DNA of 64,000 nt. Source: Mesorhizobium sp. Root102 (GTDB taxonomy: Bacteria; Pseudomonadota; Alphaproteobacteria; Rhizobiales; Rhizobiaceae). A program made the position numbers and the translations under genes. The first letter of the stretch is position 1; each line of letters begins with the position of its first letter. Of the stretch, positions 27,572 through 36,941 are shown piece after piece. The notes under the pieces are model-generated. The model ran no database searches. It saw only the letters and a program-made list of their open reading frames with translations, and was not told the origin of the DNA. The DNA is taken from the NCBI RefSeq assembly GCF_001425625.1, contig NZ_LMCP01000011.1, positions 1 to 64,000 on the forward strand. The letters run 5' to 3'.

Positions 27572-29272
27572 ATGAAGGACAAGAACAACGAAGGAGACGG
27601 TGTCCCCGCACAGGGGGCATTCGACCGGACCGCGTACCGAGATAGCTGGGGTGCGCCCTTGGGCGCATTCCGCGGCGGTCGGTGGAATGTCGATGCTGAA
27701 ATCAACAAGACGATCACAGAGCCCGAGCGTCTTCATGTCCGTTACGCCGCTCGCCCAAAAACATATGACGAAATGTTTCGCGCGACCACCCTGCGTTTTC
27801 CCAACCAGGAGGCTGTGGTTTGCGGAGATCGTCGAGTTTCCTATCGGGAACTCGACAGCGTGGTGGAAAAAACCGCATTCGGTCTGATCAACGCAGGGCT
27901 CAAGAAGGGCGACCGTATCGCCATCATGCTCGACAACCGGCTCGAATACCTCGTCGCGATCCTGGCTGCGGTGAGGGCCGGAGGGATTGCCGTCCCACTC
28001 GGAACGCGGCTTGGCCCTTCGGACGTCAGCTACATTGTTGGCGACGCGACACCGGTTCTTGCCGTTACCGGGTCGCAATGGTTGGAGAAGTTTCCGGCTT
28101 CGGGGAGTAGCCTTCAACGGGTTTTCGTAGTTGACGGCGACCCAGGTGCGGCGGACACGTTCGCCACTTTGGCTCAGGCCTCGCCGGTCGCTCTTCCTGT
28201 TCTGGACAAAGAAGGTCTCATGATGATCGTCTTTACGTCCGGAACCACGGGTAAGCCAAAGGGGGCTTGCCTTACGCACACTAATTTCGTGCACACCTGC
28301 CTTCATTACCTTTACGCACTCGCTATCGACCGCCCGCAGAGGAGTCTGTTGGCCGTACCCGCAACCCACATTGCAGGTTTTGGTCCTCTAGCGTCGGTAA
28401 CCTTGGCCTCCGGTGGCACGCTTGTCATGGCGCGAGAATTTAAAGTCGCCCCTGTCCTTGAACTCATGGTTCGCGAACAAGTTACCTATGCCGTCCTGGT
28501 GCCTTCGATGTACCAGTTGTTGGCAATGGCGCCGAATATCCAGGACTACGATCTGTCGGCATGGAAATACGGGATCTATGGCGGTGCGATAATGCCGCCC
28601 GCTGTTATTGAGCGGTTCAGCCAGATCACGCCTGGGCTCCGGATGATCAATGCGTACGGGGCCACAGAAACCTGCGCCGTATGCACGATCATCCCGCCCG
28701 AGCTGACGTCATCAGCTCCGACCAGCGTCGGCTTCTCCCTGGAGTGCGACGAGATCCTCATCGTGGACCCCAATGGAAAGCCGGTTCCTGACGGGGAATC
28801 CGGAGAACTCTGGATCAGGGGACCAAACGTCAGCCCTGGTTACTGGAACAACGAGGAGGCAACCCGCCAGTCGTTCAACAATGGGTTCTGGAAGAGTGGC
28901 GACATCGGAAAGCGGGACATCTGCGGCCTGATTTACGTCCACGATCGGCTCAAGGACATGATCAATCGCGGCGGTTTCAAGGTCTTCAGCGCGGAAGTGG
29001 AAAACTCGCTGATGGAACATCCCGATATCGAGGAATGCGCGGTGGTCGGCGTCCCCGACCCGGTCCTGGGTGAAAGGACATTTGCCTTTGTCAAACGTCG
29101 AACTGCGGAGCTGAATGGCGAGACGTTGCGCGCTTACCTTCGGGCCAACATTGCTGACTACAAGGTTCCAGATTTTTGGCTTGTTGGAGACGAACCGGTC
29201 CCAAGGAACCAAAACGGAAAGGTTCAGAAAGCCGATGTAAGGGAGCTCGCCAAGCAGCTCCATGCTTCATAG
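27572..29272 (+). CDS. Acyl-CoA synthetase, adenylate-forming
   Basis: The 566-residue enzyme activates a carboxylic acid through an acyl-adenylate to a CoA thioester. MIVFTSGTTGKPKGA is the ATP P-loop, INAYGATETC the A5 motif, SGDIGKRD and YVHDRLKDMINRGGFKVF the hinge, and PRNQNGKVQK contains the catalytic C-terminal Lys. These are all the class I motifs. The start at 27572 is 12 bases after the BKACE stop with GAGGCGAAG upstream, so the genes are co-expressed. The acid is unknown. It would charge the pathway acid before or after BKACE cleavage. Confidence 0.9.
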   Translation: MKDKNNEGDGVPAQGAFDRTAYRDSWGAPLGAFRGGRWNVDAEINKTITEPERLHVRYAARPKTYDEMFRATTLRFPNQEAVVCGDRRVSYRELDSVVEKTAFGLINAGLKKGDRIAIMLDNRLEYLVAILAAVRAGGIAVPLGTRLGPSDVSYIVGDATPVLAVTGSQWLEKFPASGSSLQRVFVVDGDPGAADTFATLAQASPVALPVLDKEGLMMIVFTSGTTGKPKGACLTHTNFVHTCLHYLYALAIDRPQRSLLAVPATHIAGFGPLASVTLASGGTLVMAREFKVAPVLELMVREQVTYAVLVPSMYQLLAMAPNIQDYDLSAWKYGIYGGAIMPPAVIERFSQITPGLRMINAYGATETCAVCTIIPPELTSSAPTSVGFSLECDEILIVDPNGKPVPDGESGELWIRGPNVSPGYWNNEEATRQSFNNGFWKSGDIGKRDICGLIYVHDRLKDMINRGGFKVFSAEVENSLMEHPDIEECAVVGVPDPVLGERTFAFVKRRTAELNGETLRAYLRANIADYKVPDFWLVGDEPVPRNQNGKVQKADVRELAKQLHAS

Positions 29273-29359
29273 ATCGTGCCCTTCCGAAACACACAAATTC
29301 CGCGCAGCAGCGACAGCTGTTGCTTCAATAGCATCATTGAAAAATGGAGGAGTCCTTTC

Positions 29360-30148
29360 GTGTCAGGATCAGTAAAAGATAAGGTCGTTATCGTCACAGG
29401 AGCAGGCCGTGGCCTTGGTACCGCCATCGCTGGCGATCTGGCGCGCAACGGAGCCCGTGTAGCCATTGCGGATGTCAATGCCGAGAATGCTGCGACGGTT
29501 GCCGAGCAGATCAAGCAGGCCGGTGGCGAGGCAATGTCGGTCGCGGTAGACGTTTCCGACCGTCAACAAATCAAGGCGATGATCGCAAAGGTCGTGGAAA
29601 AGTTCGGCCGCCTCGACGTTCTCTTCAATAACGCCGGCATCAGCCAAACTTGCCCATTCATGGAAGTCACCGAAGATGACTTCAACCGCATCATGAAGAT
29701 CAACGGCCTCGGTGTGCTGATCGGCACCCAGGAGGCCGTCCGGCAGATGATCAACCAGGGTCATGGCGGCAAGATCATCAACACGAGCTCGATCGCAGGA
29801 AAGCAGGGGTGGCCAGACTACGCCCATTACTGCGCATCGAAGTTTGCAGTGGTTTCGCTGACACAATCCGCTGCGCGTTCCTTCGCAAAGCACCGTATCA
29901 CGGTCAACTGCTTCAGCCCGGGTGTCGTTGCCACGGAGCTGTGGAAGCAGCTTGACGACGAAGCTCTGCAACACGGGATCACCTCCAAGCCGGAGCAGTT
30001 GATCACGGAATTTTCGGCAAACATTCTCTTGGGCCGTGTGTCAGTTCCAAAGGATATCGTCGGCACGACGACGTTCCTCGCATCCGATGCCTCGGACTAT
30101 ATCACCGGCCAGACCATCATGGTCGATGGCGGCATGGTCCTGATCTGA
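29360..30148 (+). CDS. Short-chain dehydrogenase/reductase (SDR-3)
   Basis: This classical SDR has 262 residues and begins with GTG at 29360 after TGGAGG. TGAGRGLGTA binds the cofactor, NNAGI is present, and NTSSIAG with HYCASKFA gives Ser-Tyr-Lys. The C-terminus reads TIMVDGGMVLI. The style resembles acetoin/meso-butanediol and 2-hydroxyacyl dehydrogenases (ADVN after strand 2 favours NAD). It follows the acyl-CoA ligase and precedes an ABC importer. It probably generates the beta-keto function used by the BKACE enzyme, an inference from order. Confidence 0.9.
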   Translation: MSGSVKDKVVIVTGAGRGLGTAIAGDLARNGARVAIADVNAENAATVAEQIKQAGGEAMSVAVDVSDRQQIKAMIAKVVEKFGRLDVLFNNAGISQTCPFMEVTEDDFNRIMKINGLGVLIGTQEAVRQMINQGHGGKIINTSSIAGKQGWPDYAHYCASKFAVVSLTQSAARSFAKHRITVNCFSPGVVATELWKQLDDEALQHGITSKPEQLITEFSANILLGRVSVPKDIVGTTTFLASDASDYITGQTIMVDGGMVLI

Positions 30149-30203
30149 AACTTCAACGCTTGTCTCATCCGGGGAGGTGAGCCAACACTAACGGGAGGCG
30201 TCT

Positions 30204-31376
30204 ATGAACCTATTTCGGTCCACAATGACCACAGCCATTGTCGCTGGAGCTTTTTGCTTGAGTGCAAACCTTGCCTTTGCCGAAACGGCAGAGGAAATTC
30301 TGAAAAGCCGTCTTGGCACAACCGACGTCGACCCTGCCATCGCGAAGGCGATTGAGATCGCCGCGAAGCCACTTACGCCGGAACTGGAGGCGAAAGCGCT
30401 TGAGTGTTGGAAGAACGACGTTTGTGAAACCGGCACGGGCGGAAAACTGACGATCGCGTACGCCGACGGTTTCGGAGAAAATGTCTGGCGCCGCGTCACC
30501 AAGATGGAGTTCATCCAGCAGGCGCTTGCCTATCCGGAAATCGGCAAGATCCAGTACTCGTCGGCTCGGGGCGATGTCTCGAAAGCGATCGCAGATCTCA
30601 ATGCAAATATCGCCCAGGGCGTGAACATCATCGTTCTATACGCTGATGCCGGTCCAGCACTTCTCGCGACCGTTCGCGAAGCAAAAGAAGCGGGCATCAC
30701 CGTCGTGCTGAACAACGGCCAAGAGGTCGGCACCGCGGGCGAGGACTACGTCAGCACCGTGCACGAGGATCTGTGCGCTCTCGGGCAGGACATGGTGAAG
30801 GCTGTCGTCGCTGACAAGCCAAGCGCCAAAGCTTTGGTCGCACTTGGCGGCACGCCCGGCAATTCGCTCAGCGCAACTTGGCAGAAGTGCGCGCAAGAGC
30901 AGGCCGATGCATCGTCCATCAAGATCCTCGCAAAACTCGATACGAACTGGACGCAAGAAGGCACGTTCACAGCTGTGTCGGCGGCTCTGGCGCAATACGG
31001 TGACTTTGATGGCTGGATCTACGAGTACGCGGACGGATTCAGGGCCGCAATGCGTGCATATCAAGCAGCCGGCAAGGAGGTAGACACTGTCGCGGCGTTG
31101 CGCACCGACGAGCAGGGTCTGTTCTGCGATTGGGAAGCGGCCAACAACCCCAAATTTCGTATCTACTATTCGGCTTCCGGCACGACGGTCACAGCGCGCT
31201 TCGCGGTATCGGCTGCGATGATGGCTCAGGCTGGTGAAACGGTATCGCCTTGGATCAAGGTGCCCTTCTCCATGAAAGCCGTGAAGAAGGGTCTCTGCGA
31301 CAAAAACCTCCCGCTGGAAACACCGGTCTCAACGCTCGTCAATGCGAAGACATTGAAGGCGATGTTCCCGAACTAG
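30204..31376 (+). CDS. Sugar-type ABC transporter substrate-binding protein
   Basis: The 390-residue protein has a signal peptide (TTAIVAGAFCLSANLAFA, cleavage near residue 25) and a periplasmic-binding fold of the RbsB/LacI-like class (IAYADGFGENVWRRV, VLYADAGPALLATV, ALVALGGTPGNSLSATWQ). GGGAGG precedes ATG at 30204. The ATPase-permease fusion and a second permease follow directly. The two Cys in ECWKNDVCETG may form a disulfide. Members of this group bind sugars, polyols and also aromatic or cyclic compounds. The ligand is unknown and may be the pathway substrate. Confidence 0.88.
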   Translation: MNLFRSTMTTAIVAGAFCLSANLAFAETAEEILKSRLGTTDVDPAIAKAIEIAAKPLTPELEAKALECWKNDVCETGTGGKLTIAYADGFGENVWRRVTKMEFIQQALAYPEIGKIQYSSARGDVSKAIADLNANIAQGVNIIVLYADAGPALLATVREAKEAGITVVLNNGQEVGTAGEDYVSTVHEDLCALGQDMVKAVVADKPSAKALVALGGTPGNSLSATWQKCAQEQADASSIKILAKLDTNWTQEGTFTAVSAALAQYGDFDGWIYEYADGFRAAMRAYQAAGKEVDTVAALRTDEQGLFCDWEAANNPKFRIYYSASGTTVTARFAVSAAMMAQAGETVSPWIKVPFSMKAVKKGLCDKNLPLETPVSTLVNAKTLKAMFPN

Positions 31377-31389
31377 TGCTCCTCCCAGA

Positions 31390-31417
31390 GCCGGCTGGCG
31401 CCGCGGCGCTAGCCGGC
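31390..31417 (+). terminator. Hairpin between binding-protein and ATPase genes
   Basis: GCCGGCTGGCGCC (31390-31402) faces GGCGCTAGCCGGC (31405-31417) with a single mismatch. It sits in the 70-base gap after the binding-protein stop. Such hairpins often stabilise or partly terminate the message so that the binding protein is made in excess over the membrane parts. Confidence 0.55.
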
Positions 31418-31446
31418 ACGACCGCATTGAAAACGTCGGAGCCCCA

Positions 31447-33984
31447 ATGAGCATGCCTGTCTTAAAACTCGAGGGCGTGTCCAAAACATACCCCGGTGTT
31501 CGGGCACTGGATCAGGTAAGCATTGATTGCTTGCCGGGAGAAGTCCACGCAATCATCGGAGAGAATGGTTCGGGGAAAAGTACCCTGATGAAGATCGCAA
31601 GCGGCGTCGTCAGACCCGACAGCGGTGTTGTCGAAATTGCCGGACAGCGCTCAGCGAGTGTCGATCCTCGGACAGCATCAGCACTTGGCCTTTCGACGGT
31701 TTACCAGGACGATTCGCTCGTTCTAGAGTTAACCGTGGCTCAAAACCTGTTCATGGCGAGTAGACCGGGTTCTGTGCGGTTCGACGATATGAACGTATGG
31801 GCCGCCGAACGGCTTGCGGCCTACGGCGTGAATATCGCTCCGGACGCCCTGATCGCGGATCTCTCGCCTGCTCAGCGGCAGTTCGTGGAAATCGTGAAGG
31901 CCTTGCAGTCTGAGCCAAAGGCGCTCCTGCTCGATGAGCCAACCTCCACACTCGATGCAGATGGCGTGCGCAAACTCGCCAGCATCATCCGCGACCTCAC
32001 CGCGCGTGGGACCGGCATCATTTATGTGAGCCACCGCCTGCCTGAAATTCTGGCGCTCGCCGACCGCGTCACTGTCTTGCGCGATGGCATGCACCAAGGC
32101 ACCTTCGCTGTAACCAAGAGCCTTTCTGAGCACGACCTCATTACATTGATGGTCGGCCGGGATATCGATGTTGAGTATGCCGCGAAGGCGACCATCATCG
32201 ACGAGCACCCGGTGCTTGTTGTAAAAAAGCTCTCCGGCAAAGCCTTCCAAGACATCTCTTTTTCGTCCCGAAGAGGAGAAATCCTTGGTTTCGCAGGTGC
32301 CGAGGGGAACGGTCAACGTGAAGTCCTGCGTGCCCTTGTCGGGCTTGAAGAGGCGCATGGGACCGTTGAATGCGCCGGCCAGCAAGTCTCGACCGCGTCG
32401 CCCAGATCTGCATTCGAAAGCGGCTTGCTGTTTCTGAGCTCCGACCGCAAGGGAGAAGCTATTTTCCCCGAGCTAAGCGTTGGCAAGAATATGATCTTCC
32501 CTCTTCTCGGCAAGCTGACCACTCTGGGTCTGCTGTCGCGTAAGAAGGAACAGGCGACAGCTGCAGCAATGAAACGCGACTTCGGGGTCGCTGCTGCCGA
32601 TTTGTCCGTCCCGGTGATCCAGCTTTCGGGCGGCAATCAGCAAAAAGCCGTTCTGGCCCGCAGCTTCAGATCGGGTGCAAAGGCGTTTCTGATCGATGAA
32701 CCGACACAGGGCGTCGATGCGGGTGCTCGCTTCGAAATCTACAAGGCCATCCGAGAGAACATCCAAAGCGATGGTACGTGCATCGTCAATTCCTCGGACG
32801 CTCAGGAACTTGCAGGCATATGCGACCGAGTCCTCGTGTTTTCGCGCGGCCGAATTGTCCATGAACTTGTAGGCGACGCGATTACGGAAGAGAACATCGT
32901 TGGTGGTTTCCTCACGGCTCGCGATGACAGGCAAACGACAAACGCTGACGCTGCAACGGCAACCGCCACCTTCCTCCAGCAGCTAACAGGCGGGAGCGCA
33001 AGTTGGTGGGTTCCACTACTCTTTCTGCTTGGACTCGTCGCGATCGTTGCTGCCTATGCTACGACGAACAGCAGCGTCTTCCTCAAACCCATCAACTTCC
33101 GTCATCTGCTGCTTGCCCTCACTCCAGTGGCGATCGTCGCAATGGCGCAGCTTCATACGCTTCTCATAAAAGGTATCGATGTTTCCGTCGGCTCCCTCAT
33201 GAGCACCGTTGTCGTTGCGATGTCGTTTCTTGTCGTATCAGGAGCGAGCCCTCTGATGATTGCGGGAGGAACCGCCGCTTGCCTCCTTCTTGGAGTTGGG
33301 ACTGGGCTTGCAAATGGTGCCCTTGTGCGGTTCGGCCGGATCAACCCGGTCATTACGACCATCGCCACATTGAGCATCTTGCAGGGATTCGCACTTGTTG
33401 GTCGACCGACACCAGCCGGAATTATCGATGGACGCGTCACTTCGCTTTTGCGCACCTGTATCGGTGTTCTACCTGCGGCAACGATATTCGTCGTCATTGC
33501 TGCGCTAGTCGGCGATTACTGGCTGCATCACACTCGATCAGGACTGCTCGTCAAGGCTACTGGCTTCAGAGAAGAAGCTGCACGTAGAAGCGGTGCGCCC
33601 GTCACCTGGATTCATCTTCGCGCTTATATCCTGGCCGGCGTGGGTGCAGCGATTGCAGGTATGTTTCTCGGCGCGCAAGTTGGCGTGGGACATCCGTCCG
33701 TCGGCCAGAATTACGCGCTGGCCAGCATAGCGGCCGCGGTTCTTGGTGGAGCTGCTTTGACAGGTGGACGCGGCTCGTTCTCCGGTGCCCTGTTGGGGGC
33801 ATTCTTCTTCACTTTGATGTCGAACGTGATTTCGGTACTCGGACTGAACTCCGCCTTTGGGGTCATAGCGTCGGGGACAATGACCCTTGTCGCGATCGTA
33901 CTTTACTCAGGCGTCGCCGGCTTCGACCGCTTGGTTCGGTTCTTCACAAGGTCAAGACGAGAAGCGGAAGGCGCGGCATCATGA
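31447..33984 (+). CDS. Fused sugar-type ABC ATPase and permease
   Basis: The gene encodes one 845-residue chain. Residues 1-500 are a double nucleotide-binding protein of the RbsA type: Walker A GENGSGKST at 38-46, LSPAQRQF as first signature, LLLDEPTSTLD as Walker B, and a second half with LSGGNQQKAVLARSF and LIDEPTQGVD. As usual for the family, the second half has a degenerate Walker A (GAEGNGQRE). After a linker rich in Thr and Ala, residues about 515-835 form an RbsC-like permease with eight or more hydrophobic segments (LIKGIDVSVGSLMSTVVVAM, ALTGGRGSFSGALLGAFFF). In most bacteria these are separate genes. The stop overlaps the next permease ATG. Confidence 0.93.
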   Translation: MSMPVLKLEGVSKTYPGVRALDQVSIDCLPGEVHAIIGENGSGKSTLMKIASGVVRPDSGVVEIAGQRSASVDPRTASALGLSTVYQDDSLVLELTVAQNLFMASRPGSVRFDDMNVWAAERLAAYGVNIAPDALIADLSPAQRQFVEIVKALQSEPKALLLDEPTSTLDADGVRKLASIIRDLTARGTGIIYVSHRLPEILALADRVTVLRDGMHQGTFAVTKSLSEHDLITLMVGRDIDVEYAAKATIIDEHPVLVVKKLSGKAFQDISFSSRRGEILGFAGAEGNGQREVLRALVGLEEAHGTVECAGQQVSTASPRSAFESGLLFLSSDRKGEAIFPELSVGKNMIFPLLGKLTTLGLLSRKKEQATAAAMKRDFGVAAADLSVPVIQLSGGNQQKAVLARSFRSGAKAFLIDEPTQGVDAGARFEIYKAIRENIQSDGTCIVNSSDAQELAGICDRVLVFSRGRIVHELVGDAITEENIVGGFLTARDDRQTTNADAATATATFLQQLTGGSASWWVPLLFLLGLVAIVAAYATTNSSVFLKPINFRHLLLALTPVAIVAMAQLHTLLIKGIDVSVGSLMSTVVVAMSFLVVSGASPLMIAGGTAACLLLGVGTGLANGALVRFGRINPVITTIATLSILQGFALVGRPTPAGIIDGRVTSLLRTCIGVLPAATIFVVIAALVGDYWLHHTRSGLLVKATGFREEAARRSGAPVTWIHLRAYILAGVGAAIAGMFLGAQVGVGHPSVGQNYALASIAAAVLGGAALTGGRGSFSGALLGAFFFTLMSNVISVLGLNSAFGVIASGTMTLVAIVLYSGVAGFDRLVRFFTRSRREAEGAAS

Positions 33985-35027
33985 CCGAACGTTCAAAAAG
34001 CTACCCCAATCTCGTTTCAGAACCCCAATCCACGCCGTCCGGGACCCAAGAGATACTCACAACCTTGAAGCCCCGTTTCTCGCGAGTCGCCAAGGTGGAA
34101 ATCCGCTTCCTGGCCATTTGGATCGCGCTTGGGACTCTGGTCCTCATTGATGCCGTCTTTCTTCCGAGGAGCCTTCAAAGATCAACACTGCTGGCAGTTT
34201 CGCCGTTCGCTGCATTCTTGGCAATCACGGCGATCGGGCAAGCGATCGTGATCATGGCTCGCGGAATAGATCTCTCCGTTCCTGCGATCATGTCCCTTTC
34301 ATGCGCCATTTTGATCGGGTTCTCGGCTGGGAACGACGCCTACCTTTTCAGCGCGGTTGGTGCCGCGATCCTGGCGGCGGTTCTGGTCGGGGCGGTAAAT
34401 GGGGTCTTGATTGCGTTTCTCAGATTGAACGCCTTGATCGTCACCTTGGCGGTAGGCGCAATCGTGACCGGCGTTACGATATGGTACCGCCAAAGCGTGG
34501 GAGCAGAGTCACCTGTCCCGCCGAGCCTTGCCGAGTTCGGAAACGGCCGGCTGCTCGGGATTCCGACGTCTGTCGCGATTGCCTTTTTAGTGACGTGCCT
34601 GGCGGGGCTCTTTCTGACAAAAACTGTGGCGGGTCGCCGGTTTGAGGCTGTGGGGACAAATCCGGAAGCTGCCCATGTCATCGGCATGCGGGTCCGGATC
34701 TATCAGGCTGGAGCATATGTGACTGCGAGCATGATGTATGGCATTGCCGCAATGTTGCTCGCCGGCTTTATTAGAAACCCCACCCTAGACGTTGGCGCGC
34801 CCTATTTTATGAGTCCGATCGCTGCGGCGGTGTTGGGCGGCGTTGCAATGAGTGGCGGCGTTGGAAATATGCTGTCAGTTGCCGTTGCATCGATCTTTTT
34901 GATCCAGCTCGACCAGTCGCTCAAAATGGTCGGGCTGCCGACCTCGTGGCAACTGGTAATCCAGGGGGTCGCCATTGGGACAGGTATGTACCTTTCAGAG
35001 CTGAGGTCGCCTCACCAAGGCAAGTAG
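33981..35027 (+). CDS. Sugar-type ABC transporter permease
   Basis: This 348-residue BPD_transp_2 (RbsC-like) permease has about nine membrane segments. VIMARGIDLSVPAIMSLSCA and AAVLGGVAMSGGVGNMLSVA are the family loops that contact the ATPase. A hydrophilic N-terminus of 50 residues precedes the first span. It overlaps the fusion gene by four bases, so one fused and one free permease half would form a heterodimer around the double ATPase. Together with the binding protein the importer is complete. Confidence 0.92.
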   Translation: MTERSKSYPNLVSEPQSTPSGTQEILTTLKPRFSRVAKVEIRFLAIWIALGTLVLIDAVFLPRSLQRSTLLAVSPFAAFLAITAIGQAIVIMARGIDLSVPAIMSLSCAILIGFSAGNDAYLFSAVGAAILAAVLVGAVNGVLIAFLRLNALIVTLAVGAIVTGVTIWYRQSVGAESPVPPSLAEFGNGRLLGIPTSVAIAFLVTCLAGLFLTKTVAGRRFEAVGTNPEAAHVIGMRVRIYQAGAYVTASMMYGIAAMLLAGFIRNPTLDVGAPYFMSPIAAAVLGGVAMSGGVGNMLSVAVASIFLIQLDQSLKMVGLPTSWQLVIQGVAIGTGMYLSELRSPHQGK

Positions 35028-35150
35028 GCCTAATTCCGCCGGCAAATCGAATTGTACGACAGAACGGCTTTTTTTATTGACTTTCAAACACTTGATCGTT
35101 TGCCAGCTGCGCTCTGTCGACGCTTTGTGTGACAGAATTGCAAAGCTCGC

Positions 35151-35178
35151 TTGACTTTTAGCTAACAAACGTTAGTAT
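35151..35178 (+). promoter_or_regulatory. Promoter with overlapping operator 4, upstream of P450-2
   Basis: A sigma70-like promoter TTGACT (35151-35156), 16 bases, TAGTAT (35173-35178) has the palindrome CTAACAAACGTTAG (35162-35175) inside its spacer and -10 element. This is the fourth CTAACnnnnGTTAG site. A bound TetR-type protein would block the polymerase directly. The promoter would drive P450-2, the two regulators and the genes after them. Confidence 0.78.
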
Positions 35179-35224
35179 GGGTCATTCCGTTACTTCGTAC
35201 AAAAAACCAAGGGGAATACGAAGT

Positions 35225-35593
35225 ATGCATGCGATCCAACCAAGCATCTCGGGGCCGCGCGATTTCCGAGAAATAGGTGGCGCTCTTGTTCGAGTTTCGC
35301 CGTCGAGTTCTTATTGGCGCAAAGCCTCGACCGCAGCGCTACGGCTCGGGACTCGAAACCAGACAATTGTCCGGAACGTCGGACAGGATCGCACTCAAGG
35401 CCGTGCAGCGGCAAGTGCGCGATTGCCCGGGGGGTCGTCGTGGACCGCTGTCGGCGAGGGAGCGCGAGTGTGCGGCAGACGGCTGGGATGCAGCCAGCGC
35501 AACGTTTTCACTTTTGCTCGACTGATCGTCGCTGCTGCTAAACCGGCGGCGACTTCGCCGATTAATACGGCGAGGGACCCTATCAGCATTTGA
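35225..35593 (+). CDS. Doubtful hypothetical reading frame in the P450-2 leader
   Basis: A 122-codon frame starts with ATG at 35225, 45 bases after promoter 4, with AGGGGAA in front. The first 40 residues (SISGPRDFREIGGALVRVSP) look protein-like, but the later part is Arg/Ala/Ser-rich and resembles no family. It may be the start of a gene that lost its body, a leader peptide, or non-coding leader. The rest of 35028-35623 holds no other gene. Confidence 0.25.
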   Translation: MHAIQPSISGPRDFREIGGALVRVSPSSSYWRKASTAALRLGTRNQTIVRNVGQDRTQGRAAASARLPGGSSWTAVGEGARVCGRRLGCSQRNVFTFARLIVAAAKPAATSPINTARDPISI

Positions 35594-35623
35594 CATCCCA
35601 ATCACGCGTAAGGGATCGTATCG

Positions 35624-36826
35624 ATGGAAGCTGCGGCAATAGCTCAAGATGAATATCTTCCTTGGGGGGATGCAAACTATCGGAAGAATCCGTACCCTTG
35701 GTATGCTCGGGTTCGAGTTGAACACCCCGTCTACAAGATGGCCGATGGCACCTATGTCGTCTCTCGCTACGACGACATTATGAAGTTCGGCAAATTGCCA
35801 ATCATGAGTATCGTCGACCCTGAATGGGTTCCGAAAGGTCCGTGGGCGGCCCTCTCGAAGACCGTTCTTGGGTTCGACCCACCCGCACACACTGCGCTGC
35901 GGCGCCGGACCAATCGCTGGTTTACCCCAAAGCTTGTTCAGGAGTGGGTCAAGGCAGCGGAAAGTGCGGTAAACGAGGCCCTGGATCGCCTGCAGCCTGG
36001 TGCCGTGTTCGAAGCGAACCTCGAACTTGGCGTTATCCCAACACATGCGGCGATGTGCAGCGCGCTGCAATTGCAGACCGACAATGTTGAGCCGGTACAC
36101 GCTGCCATGCTGAAAGCCATGGCCGCTCTCAGCGCCATAGCCGACAAGGAAGATGATCAGCGAGCGGCCGAAGCCTTTAAGTATCTGCGGTCTCGCTCCG
36201 TTGAGCTGGTGGCCTATAAGCGCCAGAATCCTGGCGACGGCCTGGCCGACGCTCTTCTCGAGGCCGAGAAAAGCGGAGAAATGACAGAGGACGAAGTCAT
36301 TCAGACCATCTCGCTCTTTTGGGGTTCTGGAGGGCATAACCCCTCGTTCTTTGTTGGCGCGGGCATCGAGTATTTTGCCCGGCACCCCGAAATTTACGAG
36401 CTCTATCGCAAACAACCTGAGTCCCGCGCGGGAATACAGAACGAAATTCTGCGGCTCAATCCGCCGGAACTTTCCTTCGTGCGCTATCCGACCGAGGATG
36501 TTGAGATCCGCGGTACGCACATCAAGGCGGGTGAACGGGTTCGTTTTCTTCTCGATGCCGCCAACCGCGATCCTGAAGTATTCCCCGAACCCGACAAGCT
36601 CGATCCTTCGAGGCCTCCCGAGGCCGCTCAGAACCTCAGCTTCGGAATTGGCCCTCATGCGTGTGCCGGCCAAGTCATTAGCCGCGCCGGGGCGGATACA
36701 ATCTTCCGGGTTATCAGCGATCGTGTGGAACGGATCGAGCTTGCAGGTGAGCCAACATACGACGTGACTGACCGCTCTCGAGCGTATGTGGCCTTGCCAG
36801 CCAAAGTATCCCACGCGGCACACTAG
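35624..36826 (+). CDS. Cytochrome P450 (P450-2) with Asn at the I-helix Thr position
   Basis: This soluble bacterial P450 has 400 residues. The heme loop FGIGPHACAG carries Cys347, and NEILRLN contains ExxR. The I-helix FWGSGGHNPSFFV has His-Asn239 in place of the usual acidic-Thr pair, parallel to Pro-Asn243 in P450-1, so both belong to one subfamily with unusual oxygen activation. Shared features with P450-1 include NPYPWY near residue 25 and the PP-x-HTALRR helix. It is the first clear gene behind promoter 4. The same flavodoxin and reductase probably serve both P450s. The two may act on successive intermediates or on N-methyl and ring positions of one substrate. Confidence 0.92.
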   Translation: MEAAAIAQDEYLPWGDANYRKNPYPWYARVRVEHPVYKMADGTYVVSRYDDIMKFGKLPIMSIVDPEWVPKGPWAALSKTVLGFDPPAHTALRRRTNRWFTPKLVQEWVKAAESAVNEALDRLQPGAVFEANLELGVIPTHAAMCSALQLQTDNVEPVHAAMLKAMAALSAIADKEDDQRAAEAFKYLRSRSVELVAYKRQNPGDGLADALLEAEKSGEMTEDEVIQTISLFWGSGGHNPSFFVGAGIEYFARHPEIYELYRKQPESRAGIQNEILRLNPPELSFVRYPTEDVEIRGTHIKAGERVRFLLDAANRDPEVFPEPDKLDPSRPPEAAQNLSFGIGPHACAGQVISRAGADTIFRVISDRVERIELAGEPTYDVTDRSRAYVALPAKVSHAAH

Positions 36827-36941
36827 TCTTGGTGGCAAACCCCGCCAAGGTTTCGGGCTCCATGGGAGAGGAGCTCGAGAGAATCTGACCGTGCTTCTGG
36901 TGAGCAGTAGCGGTCGAGGTCTACAAAAGGGAGGAGCTCAA

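Noticed and set aside
26646..27668. Minus-strand open frame of 340 codons
   Set aside because: It is antisense to the BKACE gene and has an Arg/His-rich composition typical of a shadow frame.
35624..36826. P450 cluster as gibberellin biosynthesis operon of rhizobia
   Set aside because: There is no ferredoxin, prenyl synthase or diterpene cyclase, and the P450s carry an unusual I-helix with flavodoxin support. The neighbours are catabolic.
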